A stretch of 48,590 nt of DNA from Clostridia bacterium (GTDB taxonomy: Bacteria > Bacillota > Clostridia > Acetivibrionales > STF1-152): NCBI GenBank assembly GCA_028280575.1, contig JANQLN010000131.1, forward strand, positions 1 through 48,590, in the 5' to 3' direction. A model generated the notes under the pieces. The model was not told the DNA's origin. It was given only the letters and a program-made list of their open reading frames with translations, and made no database searches. Of the stretch, positions 7,422-15,255 are shown in pieces (position 1 is the stretch's first letter; every line of letters starts with the position of its first letter). Made by a program: the position numbers and the translations under genes.

Positions 7422-8090
7422 TTAACTTAATTTATATTTCCTTACAGATTTAAAGGCAGCCTTTACGACTTCCATATTTTTTTCTATAAGCTGTGCCGTA
7501 CGGTTATACTTCCCTTTTACCGCATCATCAAGTGCTGCAGTAGTTGCAGATGCTACGAACTTTCCCCCGCTGAATCTTTCAATCAGCGCCTTTTCAAAGT
7601 TTTGGTCATCTACCAGCCCGGTTATGCCCAGCAGGCCGCCAAGCATGGCCATATTGGTTGAAAGCTCAGTACCTCCAACCTTTGATGCTATTTCCGTAGC
7701 GGACACACAATATACTTCTGCTTCCAACTGCTGCAGCTGTTCTTTCTCACCTTGCTTGAACTCGATCATTTCATCCATGTTAATGAGAATAATGCCTTTT
7801 TCCTGCAGTCCGTCAAAAAACGGCATGGTATAACATTTTCCCATTGTAATGACATGAGGGTGAAAAATCATAATAATATTTGGCGAAAGGATTTCTCCAC
7901 GCTCGTAAATACATTTATCAGAAATCCTTACATAACTTTCTGCAGGTGCCAGACGTTTTTCAGCCCCAAAAAAGGGATTTACCGTACTCTCAAAACCCTG
8001 GGTGGTTGCAGCAGACCCAAGTATATGTGCCGCTGTAACAACTCCCTGTCCGCCAAGGCCTGACATTCGAATATTAGTTACATTTCGCAT
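7422..8090 (-). CDS. 2-oxoacid:ferredoxin oxidoreductase gamma subunit
   Basis: A 222-residue gamma subunit with the signature GLGGQGVVTAAHILGSAA at the N-terminus and GAEKRLAPAESYVRIS after it. In the four-subunit enzymes the gamma chain contributes to coenzyme A binding and completes the complex. A longer reading frame upstream (to 8264) is spurious, since it lies inside the beta gene. I chose the ATG at 8090, with GGGGGA 8 bases before it; this start overlaps the end of the beta gene by 17 bp, a sign of translational coupling. The delta gene follows at 12 bp. Confidence 0.9.
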   Translation of the reverse strand: MRNVTNIRMSGLGGQGVVTAAHILGSAATTQGFESTVNPFFGAEKRLAPAESYVRISDKCIYERGEILSPNIIMIFHPHVITMGKCYTMPFFDGLQEKGIILINMDEMIEFKQGEKEQLQQLEAEVYCVSATEIASKVGGTELSTNMAMLGGLLGITGLVDDQNFEKALIERFSGGKFVASATTAALDDAVKGKYNRTAQLIEKNMEVVKAAFKSVRKYKLS

Positions 8091-8946
8091 GTTTTTCTTC
8101 CCCCTTAAACTGCTTAAAATAATCACGGGCTTTGTCCGATACATACTCAACCATCCGGTAAGTGCCTTCTTTTTCCCGCTCTTTGGCAACGGCATTAGTT
8201 TGGTTGGACTTAAATTTATAATTCGTCGGGCAGGGACTGTAAATTTGAATATAAGAAGGGCCAACTTCTCTTGCAGTCAGCACTGCCTGTCTTACAGCAT
8301 TTTGAACGCGCTTTGGTTTACCGGGTGAAACGGTAGCTACGTAATCACAGCCTGCTTCACGTGCAACCTCCGGCAGGCAGATTTTCGGGAATTTTTTGCC
8401 CGTTGGGGCCATATTTAAAACCTTTTTCTCATAAGACATTCCACTTTCCTGTCCTCCGGTATTTGCATAGGCTTCGTTATCAAGCATGATCGTAGTGATA
8501 TGCTCCCTTCTGAACCAGGATTGCATTACCATGCCAAGACCAATATCGGCAGTTGCACCATCTCCCGCAATCACTACCACATCCTTGGTTTTATCCGGAA
8601 ATCTCAGCTTCATTGCTCTTTTTAAACCTGTGGCAACCGCATTTTGATTTCCAAAGATAGAATGTATATTTTGAATGGCTACCTGTGGAAACAACAGTGA
8701 GCTGCACCCTGTTGAACCTACAATAATAGTATCTTCTGGAACAGGGATGGAAGCAATTATAAGCCTTAGTGAAAGGGCGAGCCCACAACCTGCACATAAA
8801 GGATGCTCCTCAATTAATTCCTTGAAGCTGCCAAGGTCAGTTACCCCTTTTTCTCTTCCATAAGGGCCGTCTTCGACCAACTGCTTGTATTCTTCAGGCA
8901 TGACATCTTCAAACTCAGGACACATTTTAAATATTCTTTTAACCAT
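8074..8946 (-). CDS. 2-oxoacid:ferredoxin oxidoreductase beta subunit (TPP-binding)
   Basis: A 290-residue beta chain that binds thiamine diphosphate and carries out the oxidative decarboxylation of a 2-oxoacid to acyl-CoA. HPLCAGCGLALSLRL and STGCSSLL give conserved cysteines near the active site or cluster. GDGATADIGLGM with LDNEAYANTGGQ is the GDG-(x)n-N TPP motif, and YIQIYSPCPTNYK closes the catalytic domain. The start at 8946 is set by AGGAGGTG five bases upstream; it overlaps the alpha stop by 8 bp. Substrate could be pyruvate, 2-oxoglutarate or a branched-chain oxoacid. I cannot decide among these by eye. Confidence 0.92.
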   Translation of the reverse strand: MVKRIFKMCPEFEDVMPEEYKQLVEDGPYGREKGVTDLGSFKELIEEHPLCAGCGLALSLRLIIASIPVPEDTIIVGSTGCSSLLFPQVAIQNIHSIFGNQNAVATGLKRAMKLRFPDKTKDVVVIAGDGATADIGLGMVMQSWFRREHITTIMLDNEAYANTGGQESGMSYEKKVLNMAPTGKKFPKICLPEVAREAGCDYVATVSPGKPKRVQNAVRQAVLTAREVGPSYIQIYSPCPTNYKFKSNQTNAVAKEREKEGTYRMVEYVSDKARDYFKQFKGEEKHAKCN

Positions 8947-10084
8947 TTTGACACCTCCTAATCTCATCCAGTATTAGCTCGGCAGGCATTGTCATACCGC
9001 CAAATACCCTCGGAGCCCCTATAACTTCCATATCTTTTTGCAGTACAGACTTTATTTCCCGGTACAGCCAGCCTACTCTGTTAAATTCAGGTATTATAAC
9101 TGTTTTTACATTTTCCAGCGCAGCCTTTATTTTTTCAACCGGAAACGGGCGCAGACATTTAATCTTTATCAGCCCCACATCCATACCTTCATTTTTGGCA
9201 CGCTCAACTGCTTCACGGCTTTGGGACACAGCAGTTCCCGAAGCTACAACCATAACTTTTGCCTTCTCATTGTGAATATCCATAAGCCCTTCAAGATATT
9301 TGTCCAAATACTTTCTTGAACGCATGGCAGCCGCCATAATTTCCTGCTGCCAGGAAGCGTGGGCAGCATAACTTATAAAATTACTCTTCATAACAAAGGG
9401 ATCACGCATCAGCCTTACAGGAACATTTTCCATATCTATGACAGGAACAGGAGCACTATATGGGTCGTATGGAGGAAGCTTGACACTTTCGGGGTCAATT
9501 CTCACCCTGTCTCTTGTATGGGTAACAAAAAATCCATCCGCAAATACTCCCACAGGTATGTGAACGTCAGGCTTTTCAGCAACAATAAATGCTTTTAAAA
9601 GCATATCATAAAGGTCCTGGGCATTTTCAGCGTGCAGTATAATCATCCCCGTATCCAGTATATGTGCCATTTCTATATTATCAGGCTGTATCGTAAGCGG
9701 TGAATTCAGCCCTCTCGTCATAAAAGCACAGACAATTGGAAGCCTGGCACCGGACCAGGTTGAAAACATTTCAAAAGCCCTCAGAGTACCCGGTCCCCCG
9801 GTAGCTGTAAATACCCTTACCCCGCCCATAGACGCTCCGGCTACTTCGGACATTACCGCCAGTTCATTCTCACCGCGTAAATAATCTTTTAGATACCCTT
9901 GTGCATAAAGGTCCCCAACAAGATGCATGCTTTCAGATTGGGGCGTAATAGGATAGGAAATCGCCATATCCACATTGGATCTTTTGATTGCCTCCTTAAC
10001 AGCCTCACTTCCGGTAATGAACATATCCTGTTTTTCCGTATTGCAAAAAAGAGCATCCGGATTCAACACTTGCTGATTACTCAT
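8939..10084 (-). CDS. 2-oxoacid:ferredoxin oxidoreductase alpha subunit
   Basis: A 381-residue alpha chain with the N-terminal pyrimidine-binding region (ISYPITPQSESMH, ENELAVMSEVAGASMGGVR, TATGGPGTLRAFEM) and the transketolase-C-like domain II (VMVVASGTAVSQSREAV, LIKIKCLRPFP, IPEFNRVGWLYREI). It forms the TPP site together with the beta chain. Start ATG at 10084 follows GGAGGGA and overlaps the preceding CdhB-like gene in an ATGA junction. The stop overlaps the beta start by 8 bp. The order alpha-beta-gamma-delta, with beta and alpha chains unfused, marks the four-subunit type rather than the large single-chain PFOR. Confidence 0.92.
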   Translation of the reverse strand: MSNQQVLNPDALFCNTEKQDMFITGSEAVKEAIKRSNVDMAISYPITPQSESMHLVGDLYAQGYLKDYLRGENELAVMSEVAGASMGGVRVFTATGGPGTLRAFEMFSTWSGARLPIVCAFMTRGLNSPLTIQPDNIEMAHILDTGMIILHAENAQDLYDMLLKAFIVAEKPDVHIPVGVFADGFFVTHTRDRVRIDPESVKLPPYDPYSAPVPVIDMENVPVRLMRDPFVMKSNFISYAAHASWQQEIMAAAMRSRKYLDKYLEGLMDIHNEKAKVMVVASGTAVSQSREAVERAKNEGMDVGLIKIKCLRPFPVEKIKAALENVKTVIIPEFNRVGWLYREIKSVLQKDMEVIGAPRVFGGMTMPAELILDEIRRCQNG

Positions 10085-10659
10085 TCTTGTCCCTCCTTTT
10101 TTACCTTGATAGCAATTTCTTTAAGCGCTTTAATTTTTCCAAGGCCTACCTCTCTTAAAGAAATCATGGCATCTTCATGTCCCATCTCGGCACAAAGCGC
10201 TATTGTATAGCAGCTTGTACCCCCTCTTATTATTTTTAATGCAACATTTGCATAATGGCAGTGTACACCTATAAAAACACATACATCAATATTGTTGTGC
10301 CAAATTGTAAGATTAGGATGATTGGGATTAATTTCTATTTCAGGATTAATCATAGGATATTTAGGGCGATAATCCGGCATTGGAATAATTCTGGCTCCTA
10401 AAACCTCCGTAAGCTCTTTGACCTCTTTAGCCTTTTCCCTTATACCCTCTTTCCAATCCCAAAGCAGCAGCGGTCCCGGAAAAAATACAGGATTTTCGGC
10501 ATTTAACAGCTTTTTGACCACTGTCAGCATAGCTTCTTCTTCAGGTACGGCATAACCTTCTACTAAAGCCTTCCCTTTTTCAGGGAGAACAACTCCTCGT
10601 GAAGCTGCGGCGGGAGGAAGATATCCTTCCGGTCCTGCAACTACTTTGTAATTTAACAT
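10081..10659 (-). CDS. CdhB-like protein (CO dehydrogenase/ACS epsilon-subunit family)
   Basis: A 192-residue protein resembling the PF02552 family (ACDS epsilon subunit, DHS-like nucleotide-binding fold). Visible features are NPVFFPGPLLLWDWKEGI, GARIIPMPDYRPKYPMI, a mid-protein TIWHNNIDVCVFIGVHCHYA and a C-terminal basic helix. In archaeal ACDS complexes epsilon accompanies the CODH alpha chain. No CODH or ACS catalytic gene is present here. Instead it heads the oxoacid oxidoreductase operon and overlaps the alpha gene by 4 bp, so it probably acts with that complex, perhaps in flavin or nucleotide binding. That role is inferred. ATG at 10659 is preferred; a GTG at 10677 lies inside the ribosome site GGTGGAGGT. 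Confidence 0.72.
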   Translation of the reverse strand: MLNYKVVAGPEGYLPPAAASRGVVLPEKGKALVEGYAVPEEEAMLTVVKKLLNAENPVFFPGPLLLWDWKEGIREKAKEVKELTEVLGARIIPMPDYRPKYPMINPEIEINPNHPNLTIWHNNIDVCVFIGVHCHYANVALKIIRGGTSCYTIALCAEMGHEDAMISLREVGLGKIKALKEIAIKVKKEGQE

Positions 10660-10820
10660 GTTCAGTTTGACCTCCACCTTTCATACGCAATTTAAATTAA
10701 AACTATAACTTTGTTAATATCAAATGATGTTATGGTAATTTTGTTTTTTTCCCAGCAGATTACACTTCCAGGGAGGGAATATGTACTCTTTTCCAATTCA
10801 CAGCTTTTAATATCCAATAA

Positions 10821-10900
10821 AAAAACCAACTTTTTCAAGTAAGGTACAATAACCCCATTTATAGTGGAATAAAATCCCTACATTCGAAAATAGCTGGTTT
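10821..10900 (-). terminator. Stem-loop with T-run downstream of the DUF2294 gene
   Basis: On the minus strand AAACCAGCTATTTTC (10900-10886) pairs with GAAAAAGTTGGTTT, which runs on into TTTTTATTGG, around a loop of about 45 bases. This resembles a Rho-independent terminator with a large loop, or a small structured RNA. A TTGACA box (10925-10920, minus) just upstream might instead start the oxidoreductase operon from here. The remaining bases of 10660-10964 hold no gene I can support. Confidence 0.4.
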
Positions 10901-10964
10901 ATCTTCAACTAACCCTTCCTGTCAAACAAAAATGGGCTTTTGCAGATCTCCCCGTATTATTTTA

Positions 10965-11327
10965 TTAAGACATTAGTTTTCTCTCCAAATCACAAGTCAA
11001 TTTAAAAATCATAATCCGTTCACCGGTTTTTGTACTGATATCCGTGTGAAATGTTATAACTTCTTCACCGGTTTGTTCCCTGATAATTTCATCTAACTTG
11101 TCAAGGCCTGCTTCTACTAAATCGGCACGAATCTTTTTGATTGACAATAGTCCTTCTGTTGTTTCACAAAGCTTGTATTCAGCAGGTGTTAAGACTCCCT
11201 TGAGAACAATAATCACCATGTCCCTGAGAATGTCGGTCTTCACCATAACAGAGCCCCGACCTAAAAAATCCTTCTCCCATTGTGTCAGTGCTTTGCTGAT
11301 TTCTGCTTCTAATTGACCTTTTGTTAT
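10965..11327 (-). CDS. DUF2294 domain protein, apparent ATA start
   Basis: A 120-residue protein matching the small DUF2294 family by its layout: TKGQLEAEISKALTQWEKDF, LGRGSVMVKTDILRDMVIIV, LKGVLTPAEYKL, then the C-terminal FHTDISTKTGERIMIFKL. Family function is unknown to me beyond the domain name. Homologues begin at about the TKGQ segment. Here the matching codon is ATA (11327-11325), with the strong Shine-Dalgarno GGGAGGGGG five bases before it. The frame does stay open to an ATG at 11432, but that ATG has no ribosome site, and the added 35 residues do not look like family sequence. It is monocistronic, behind a near-consensus promoter. Confidence 0.75.
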   Translation of the reverse strand: MTKGQLEAEISKALTQWEKDFLGRGSVMVKTDILRDMVIIVLKGVLTPAEYKLCETTEGLLSIKKIRADLVEAGLDKLDEIIREQTGEEVITFHTDISTKTGERIMIFKLTCDLERKLMS

Positions 11328-11430
11328 AGCTACCCCCTCCCAAATAAAAAACGGTATATCATTTAAAGTAAGCAATGTAATATACCGATTTGTTTTCAAT
11401 CCATACAACCAGGATTTAAACTGTATTTTC

Positions 11431-11467
11431 ATACGGACAATTAAACATTATACGGATGCTAATACGG
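11431..11467 (-). repeat. Three short direct repeats in the DUF2294 leader
   Basis: ATACGGA occurs at 11431-11437, 11450-11456 and 11461-11467 (TCCGTAT on the transcribed strand). All three lie between the predicted transcription start and the coding region. They may be a regulator binding array or part of a leader structure; no known motif is recognised. Confidence 0.4.
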
Positions 11468-11511
11468 ATCATCCTTTGCAAGTATTGATAAACCTATCTA
11501 TGTGATAGACA

Positions 11512-11541
11512 CATTATAGTTTAAAGTTACGCCGTTGTCAA
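11512..11541 (-). promoter_or_regulatory. Near-consensus sigma-A promoter of the DUF2294 gene
   Basis: On the minus strand TTGACA (11541-11536), an 18-bp spacer and TATAAT (11517-11512). Both hexamers are perfect consensus. The predicted start near 11505 gives a leader of about 178 bases to the ATA codon, long enough to hold regulatory structure. Confidence 0.75.
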
Positions 11542-11767
11542 GCCATAAGCATTTTTGTTTCCCCAAAAAATTCAACAGAAATACCCGCGTCCTTGCGGGC
11601 GAAGTGCGGCAATTTCATACCTGGAAGGGCATAATATAGGGGACTTGACTGTTTGTTTTAGTATGAAGCAGCAAATAAAAACCGGAAAGACTTAAGTCGC
11701 TTTACTCCGCAGCGAAAGCAAAAATCATACCTTTGTAAAAAATTGGGGATCTCAGGCTTGGCATTTA
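11542..11767. other. Non-coding spacer between divergent promoters
   Basis: No open frame with a ribosome site is seen. The stretch holds a short hairpin (CCCGC 11584-11588, GCGGG 11595-11599) and a weak pairing of GTATGA (11661-11666) with TCATAC (11725-11730) that encloses a small inner stem (GCTTT/AAAGC). None matches a structured RNA class I recognise. Confidence 0.4.
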
Positions 11768-11796
11768 TTGATTTTTGCAATAATATGGGATATAAT
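11768..11796 (+). promoter_or_regulatory. Sigma-A promoter of the AraC gene at 11826
   Basis: TTGATT (11768-11773), a 17-bp spacer and TATAAT (11791-11796). A GGAGGT ribosome site follows at 11815-11820, five bases before the ATG, so the leader is short and unstructured. Confidence 0.75.
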
Positions 11797-11825
11797 AACA
11801 CAAAGCTATTATCTGGAGGTGCGTC

Positions 11826-12695
11826 ATGCCTAATGCTTGTTTATTGTCCCCTTATATCCGCTTGGCCATGGATAATACCATTAATCCTCCCTGGATTTTA
11901 CGGGAGAGGGTGATATTCGATTATGAGCTCTTATTTGTAAAAGAAGGCAAAGCATTAATCAGCATAGAAAAAAATGACTACATTGGCCGGGCCGGGGATA
12001 TCTATCTTTTAAAACCCGGCCAGCGGCACAGTATAAAACTGATAGACAATTTCAAATTACATCAGCCCCATATTCATTTTGATTTGTTCCAGACTGAGGA
12101 CAGCACCTCGGTAAAAGTCTCTTTTCGTCCTCTTGAAGAAATGTCAAAGGAGGAACAGCTTCAAATTCGAAAGGACATTACCTCAGGGACTGTTTTTGAC
12201 CTGCCAAATAAGCTTTACGTTTCCAACATCAATTATTTTGAGAGTTTGCTCTTTGAGCTTATCCGTGAATACAACAACAGAAAGCCCTACTATGAGCTAA
12301 GATTAAAAAGCCTTTTTTTAGATTTATGGACTTACCTGCTTCGTGAAAATGCTTATAGAAACAATAACCATATGGTTTCCATTCAATACGAATTAATGGA
12401 ACAAATCAAACAGTATTTGAAGAATCATACAAAGCGGGAAGTATCCCTGGACGAGCTTGCAAAAGTTTTCAATATAAACAAATACCATTTAAACCGGAGC
12501 TTCTCGAAAGTTTTCAATATTACACCAATACGTTTTCACCGAATGATGCGCATAGAAAAAACCAAGGAGATGATCCAGTACAGCCATCAAAGCCTTACTC
12601 ACATTTCCGACATGTTTGGTTTTTCAAGTATTAATTCATTCAGCCGCACCTTTAAAAATATTGAAGGTGTCCCTCCGTCCTATTATAGATATTGA
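11826..12695 (+). CDS. AraC-family transcriptional regulator (cupin + HTH)
   Basis: A 289-residue one-component regulator. The N-terminal cupin-like sensor (about 20-110) shows DYELLFVKEGKALISIE and GDIYLLKPGQRHSI, the latter with the His-bearing strand usual in AraC arms. The C-terminal double HTH (about 190-289) includes VSLDELAKVFNINKYHLNRS, FSKVFNITPIRF, ISDMFGFSSINSFSRTFKN and GVPPSYYRY. Such proteins normally bind a sugar and activate nearby catabolic genes. It converges on the ABC-importer cluster and could control it, but binding sites are not identified. Start is secure, with promoter and ribosome site both clear. Confidence 0.9.
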   Translation: MPNACLLSPYIRLAMDNTINPPWILRERVIFDYELLFVKEGKALISIEKNDYIGRAGDIYLLKPGQRHSIKLIDNFKLHQPHIHFDLFQTEDSTSVKVSFRPLEEMSKEEQLQIRKDITSGTVFDLPNKLYVSNINYFESLLFELIREYNNRKPYYELRLKSLFLDLWTYLLRENAYRNNNHMVSIQYELMEQIKQYLKNHTKREVSLDELAKVFNINKYHLNRSFSKVFNITPIRFHRMMRIEKTKEMIQYSHQSLTHISDMFGFSSINSFSRTFKNIEGVPPSYYRY

Positions 12696-12731
12696 CGCCT
12701 TATCTGTTTTTACAAGCAGGTAAAGCGTCAA
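12692..12731. terminator. Bidirectional stem-loop between convergent genes
   Basis: TTGACGCCTTATCTG and CAGGTAAAGCGTCAA pair over 15 bases with one mismatch and one wobble around a TTTTTACAAG loop. The stem begins at the stop codon of the AraC gene and lies 20 bp from the end of the convergent binding-protein gene. No strong T-run follows on either side. Confidence 0.55.
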
Positions 12732-12751
12732 CATAATGATTGTATTCTCAA

Positions 12752-14299
12752 TTATTTATTTAACTCATTAGCCTCATCGATGATCTCTTGACCCCCATTT
12801 TTGTAAAAATAATCAATCCATTTGTCAAATTCATCAATTGGCACATCACCGGTAACGATTCTCATTTTAATTTCGTCATAATATGTTTTTAATTCTCCCC
12901 ATGTCTCACCCTCAATACTACCCGTATTTGTTTTGTCGGTATAGTGAACATAAGGTAACACTGCTTTTATTGCCTCAAAGTTTTTGGCTGTAGGGGACCT
13001 CTGAATAATATGAGAATATCCTCCAAGTAATCTGTAACTAAGTCTATATCTATTATATTTTCCCTCTGTACCCTGAGCATCCTCCACCAGATAATTTCCA
13101 TCTTCATCCAATCTGCAATCCACACCTATTTCTCCGCAGTTTATCTTATCGCCATTAATGTTTTTGTACTCAAGACTGCTGTCCGTATCCAGCAGCCAAT
13201 TTATAATTCTAAGGGGCGCCTCAGGATGTTTACATGTTATTGTAACAGCATACCTGCCCCAGATATTAGGTCCTGAAGGATACATCCTTTTTCCTGCCGG
13301 CCCTTTTAAAGGTTCTACAGGAACAAGTTCCATATCATTTTCTTTTAGTGCCGGATTCATTCTTACCGCAACTCCCCAGGAGTAAAATTCAGTAAACCCT
13401 ATATTCCCTGAGGTAACCTTTTCCTCGACCTGTGTAGCAGCTTGTGCAAGTGAATCCTTATCATACACTCCCGAATCATAAAGTTTTTTGATGAAAGCAA
13501 GTGCATCCTTCATTTCCGGCCTTATTATATCAGGAAGTATTTCACCATCTGCTTCCGACCAAAAGTTTTCGTTCACATCATAAGCGCTGAAAACCCATCC
13601 CATCAGACCAAGATTTTTCGTACTTGTATATCCGAAAGTATCATCCTTTCCATTTCCGTCAGGGTCCTCAAAGGTAAATTTTTTCATAATGTCAAAGGCA
13701 TCATCAAGTGTTTGTGGCACGCTGAGCCCCATTTTATCCAGCCAATCTTTTCTAACCTGCAATGCAGTGGGGTTTTCCAGTGCAAATTTCGGAGTTAACA
13801 ACCTGTACTGTTTCCCCTTATAAAACGCGTATTTGAGTTCATTTTCCGTCAAATACTTATCCTGGTTAGGAAAATAGTCTTTAATAAGATCGTCTAATTC
13901 ATGTATAAGCCCTTGTTCAACCCACTTTACCAGATCTGTATCATCACAGGGAAGCATATCCGGCATATCGCCCGTTGCCATCAGGATATTTTTCTTTTCC
14001 CTCAAGGCTGAAGCGGGTACAATGATCCACTCTATTTCAATATCAGGTAATGCTTCCTTGTAAATATTAGCCCATTTGTTATCATTTACGTCAACATCTC
14101 CGGGAATAGGCCAGCTGGTGGAGTTCAAAACAGAAATTTTCTTAATTTCATCACTTTTTTCAGCTCCCTCCGATTTGTTTGTTGTTTCCCTGGTATTTTT
14201 GGTTTGTCCGGCATTATTTTCTTTTTTGCAGCCTGTCATTGACAATACAAAGGTGAACAACACTAAACACCATAATAAAATACACCTTTTTCTTTTCAT
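12752..14299 (-). CDS. Extracellular solute-binding lipoprotein of a sugar ABC importer
   Basis: A 515-residue lipoprotein. A signal peptide with lipobox LSMTGC gives a lipidated Cys at about 24, followed by a Lys/Glu/Ser/Thr-rich linker. The body is a family-1 (LplA-type) binding fold with GDMPDMLP, WVEQGLIHELDDLI, VRKDWLDKMGLSVPQTLDDA, FTFEDPDGNGKDDTFGYT (a Ca-loop-like DPDGNGKDD) and WLLDTDSS. It captures a saccharide outside the membrane and delivers it to the two permeases encoded upstream. AAAGGAGG precedes the ATG. Length matches the large LplA/YtcQ-like group found with MsmX-dependent importers. Ligand unknown; the nearby alpha-galactosidase-like enzyme suggests galactosides or pectic side chains. 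Confidence 0.92.
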   Translation of the reverse strand: MKRKRCILLWCLVLFTFVLSMTGCKKENNAGQTKNTRETTNKSEGAEKSDEIKKISVLNSTSWPIPGDVDVNDNKWANIYKEALPDIEIEWIIVPASALREKKNILMATGDMPDMLPCDDTDLVKWVEQGLIHELDDLIKDYFPNQDKYLTENELKYAFYKGKQYRLLTPKFALENPTALQVRKDWLDKMGLSVPQTLDDAFDIMKKFTFEDPDGNGKDDTFGYTSTKNLGLMGWVFSAYDVNENFWSEADGEILPDIIRPEMKDALAFIKKLYDSGVYDKDSLAQAATQVEEKVTSGNIGFTEFYSWGVAVRMNPALKENDMELVPVEPLKGPAGKRMYPSGPNIWGRYAVTITCKHPEAPLRIINWLLDTDSSLEYKNINGDKINCGEIGVDCRLDEDGNYLVEDAQGTEGKYNRYRLSYRLLGGYSHIIQRSPTAKNFEAIKAVLPYVHYTDKTNTGSIEGETWGELKTYYDEIKMRIVTGDVPIDEFDKWIDYFYKNGGQEIIDEANELNK

Positions 14300-14364
14300 T
14301 ACAAAAGCCTCCTTTTTTTATTGTATATGATATCCGAAAATATAACTATTTTGCGGTGTTCATA

Positions 14365-15243
14365 TTAAGATTTAACAGCCCCCAATGTAACACCTTTTAT
14401 AAAAAATTTCTGGAAAAATGGGTATACAACAATGATCGGGATACTTGACAGTGTCAGTACTGCCATCTTCAAAGTTTCAGTTCCGGAGTCCTCTTTATCA
14501 AGCATCATTAAGGTTTCCAAACTTCCGGAACCCGCAGCTGCTTCCGCAGCAAAAACCTTGAGTCTTACATAGGTCTGCATGACAAAATTCTTTGGTGATT
14601 GAGTATATATTACTGCTTGCATAAAAAGGTTATACAGGGCAACCGCATTAAAAATAATTAATGTTGCAATCAAAGGTTTTGAGATAGGAAGTATAATTTT
14701 TAAAAATATCTGTATAAAGCTTGCTCCATCTACAAATGCCGATTCTTCTATCTCATTCGGAAGCTGTCTAAAAAAACTCATAGCCAGAATCATATGGTAA
14801 ACAGGCATGGAACCCATCAGTATCAAGGCCCAAAGCGTATCATACAGGCCCAGCTTATCAACTGTTATAAAGGTTGGTACTATTCCTCCATTAAAAAACA
14901 TAGTCAAAATAAACAACAAAAACAAAATTTTTCTATGTTTGAGCTGATCCTTTGAAAATGCATAGCCTGACATTAAAGACAGCGCTAAGCGGATAAATGT
15001 ACCTGATAACACAATATATAAAGAATTCTTTAAGGATGTAAAGAATAATGCATCATTAAAAAGTTCAAAATACCCGCTTAATGTAATTCCCTTTGGCCAT
15101 AGGAATACATTCCCTCTCATGATTTCAGAGTTGCTGCTGAATGATTTAACTAAAGAGTTCCAAAACGGATAAAGCATTGATATGCATATTATAATCAAAA
15201 CTCCGCCGTTAATTATATTAAATAAACCTGTTTTCTTATTCAT
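14365..15243 (-). CDS. Sugar ABC transporter permease (LplC/YtcP type)
   Basis: A 292-residue inner-membrane permease with about six transmembrane segments. The EAA loop sits at EESAFVDGASFIQIFLKI, followed by ILPISKPLIATL, the site that contacts the ATPase. KGITLSGYFELF after the first membrane segment and the ending PFFQKFFIKGVTLGAVKS are typical of the LplC/YtcP group. ATG at 15243 is chosen because GAGGG lies nine bases upstream, whereas the earlier ATG (15252) touches it. The gene follows the partner permease almost without gap. No ATP-binding protein is encoded in the cluster. Confidence 0.92.
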   Translation of the reverse strand: MNKKTGLFNIINGGVLIIICISMLYPFWNSLVKSFSSNSEIMRGNVFLWPKGITLSGYFELFNDALFFTSLKNSLYIVLSGTFIRLALSLMSGYAFSKDQLKHRKILFLLFILTMFFNGGIVPTFITVDKLGLYDTLWALILMGSMPVYHMILAMSFFRQLPNEIEESAFVDGASFIQIFLKIILPISKPLIATLIIFNAVALYNLFMQAVIYTQSPKNFVMQTYVRLKVFAAEAAAGSGSLETLMMLDKEDSGTETLKMAVLTLSSIPIIVVYPFFQKFFIKGVTLGAVKS

Positions 15244-15255
15244 TTTTACCATCCC

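Noticed and set aside
8091-8264. N-terminal extension of the gamma subunit
   Set aside because: It lies entirely within the beta gene in another frame, and a good ribosome site precedes the ATG at 8090.
11328-11432. N-terminal extension of the DUF2294 protein by 35 residues to an ATG
   Set aside because: No ribosome site before that ATG, and the added residues do not resemble the family, whose start matches the ATA behind GGGAGGGGG.
11542-11767. Possible c-di-GMP or other riboswitch before the AraC gene
   Set aside because: The conserved blocks of known classes are missing, and the AraC promoter at 11768 lies downstream of the structure.
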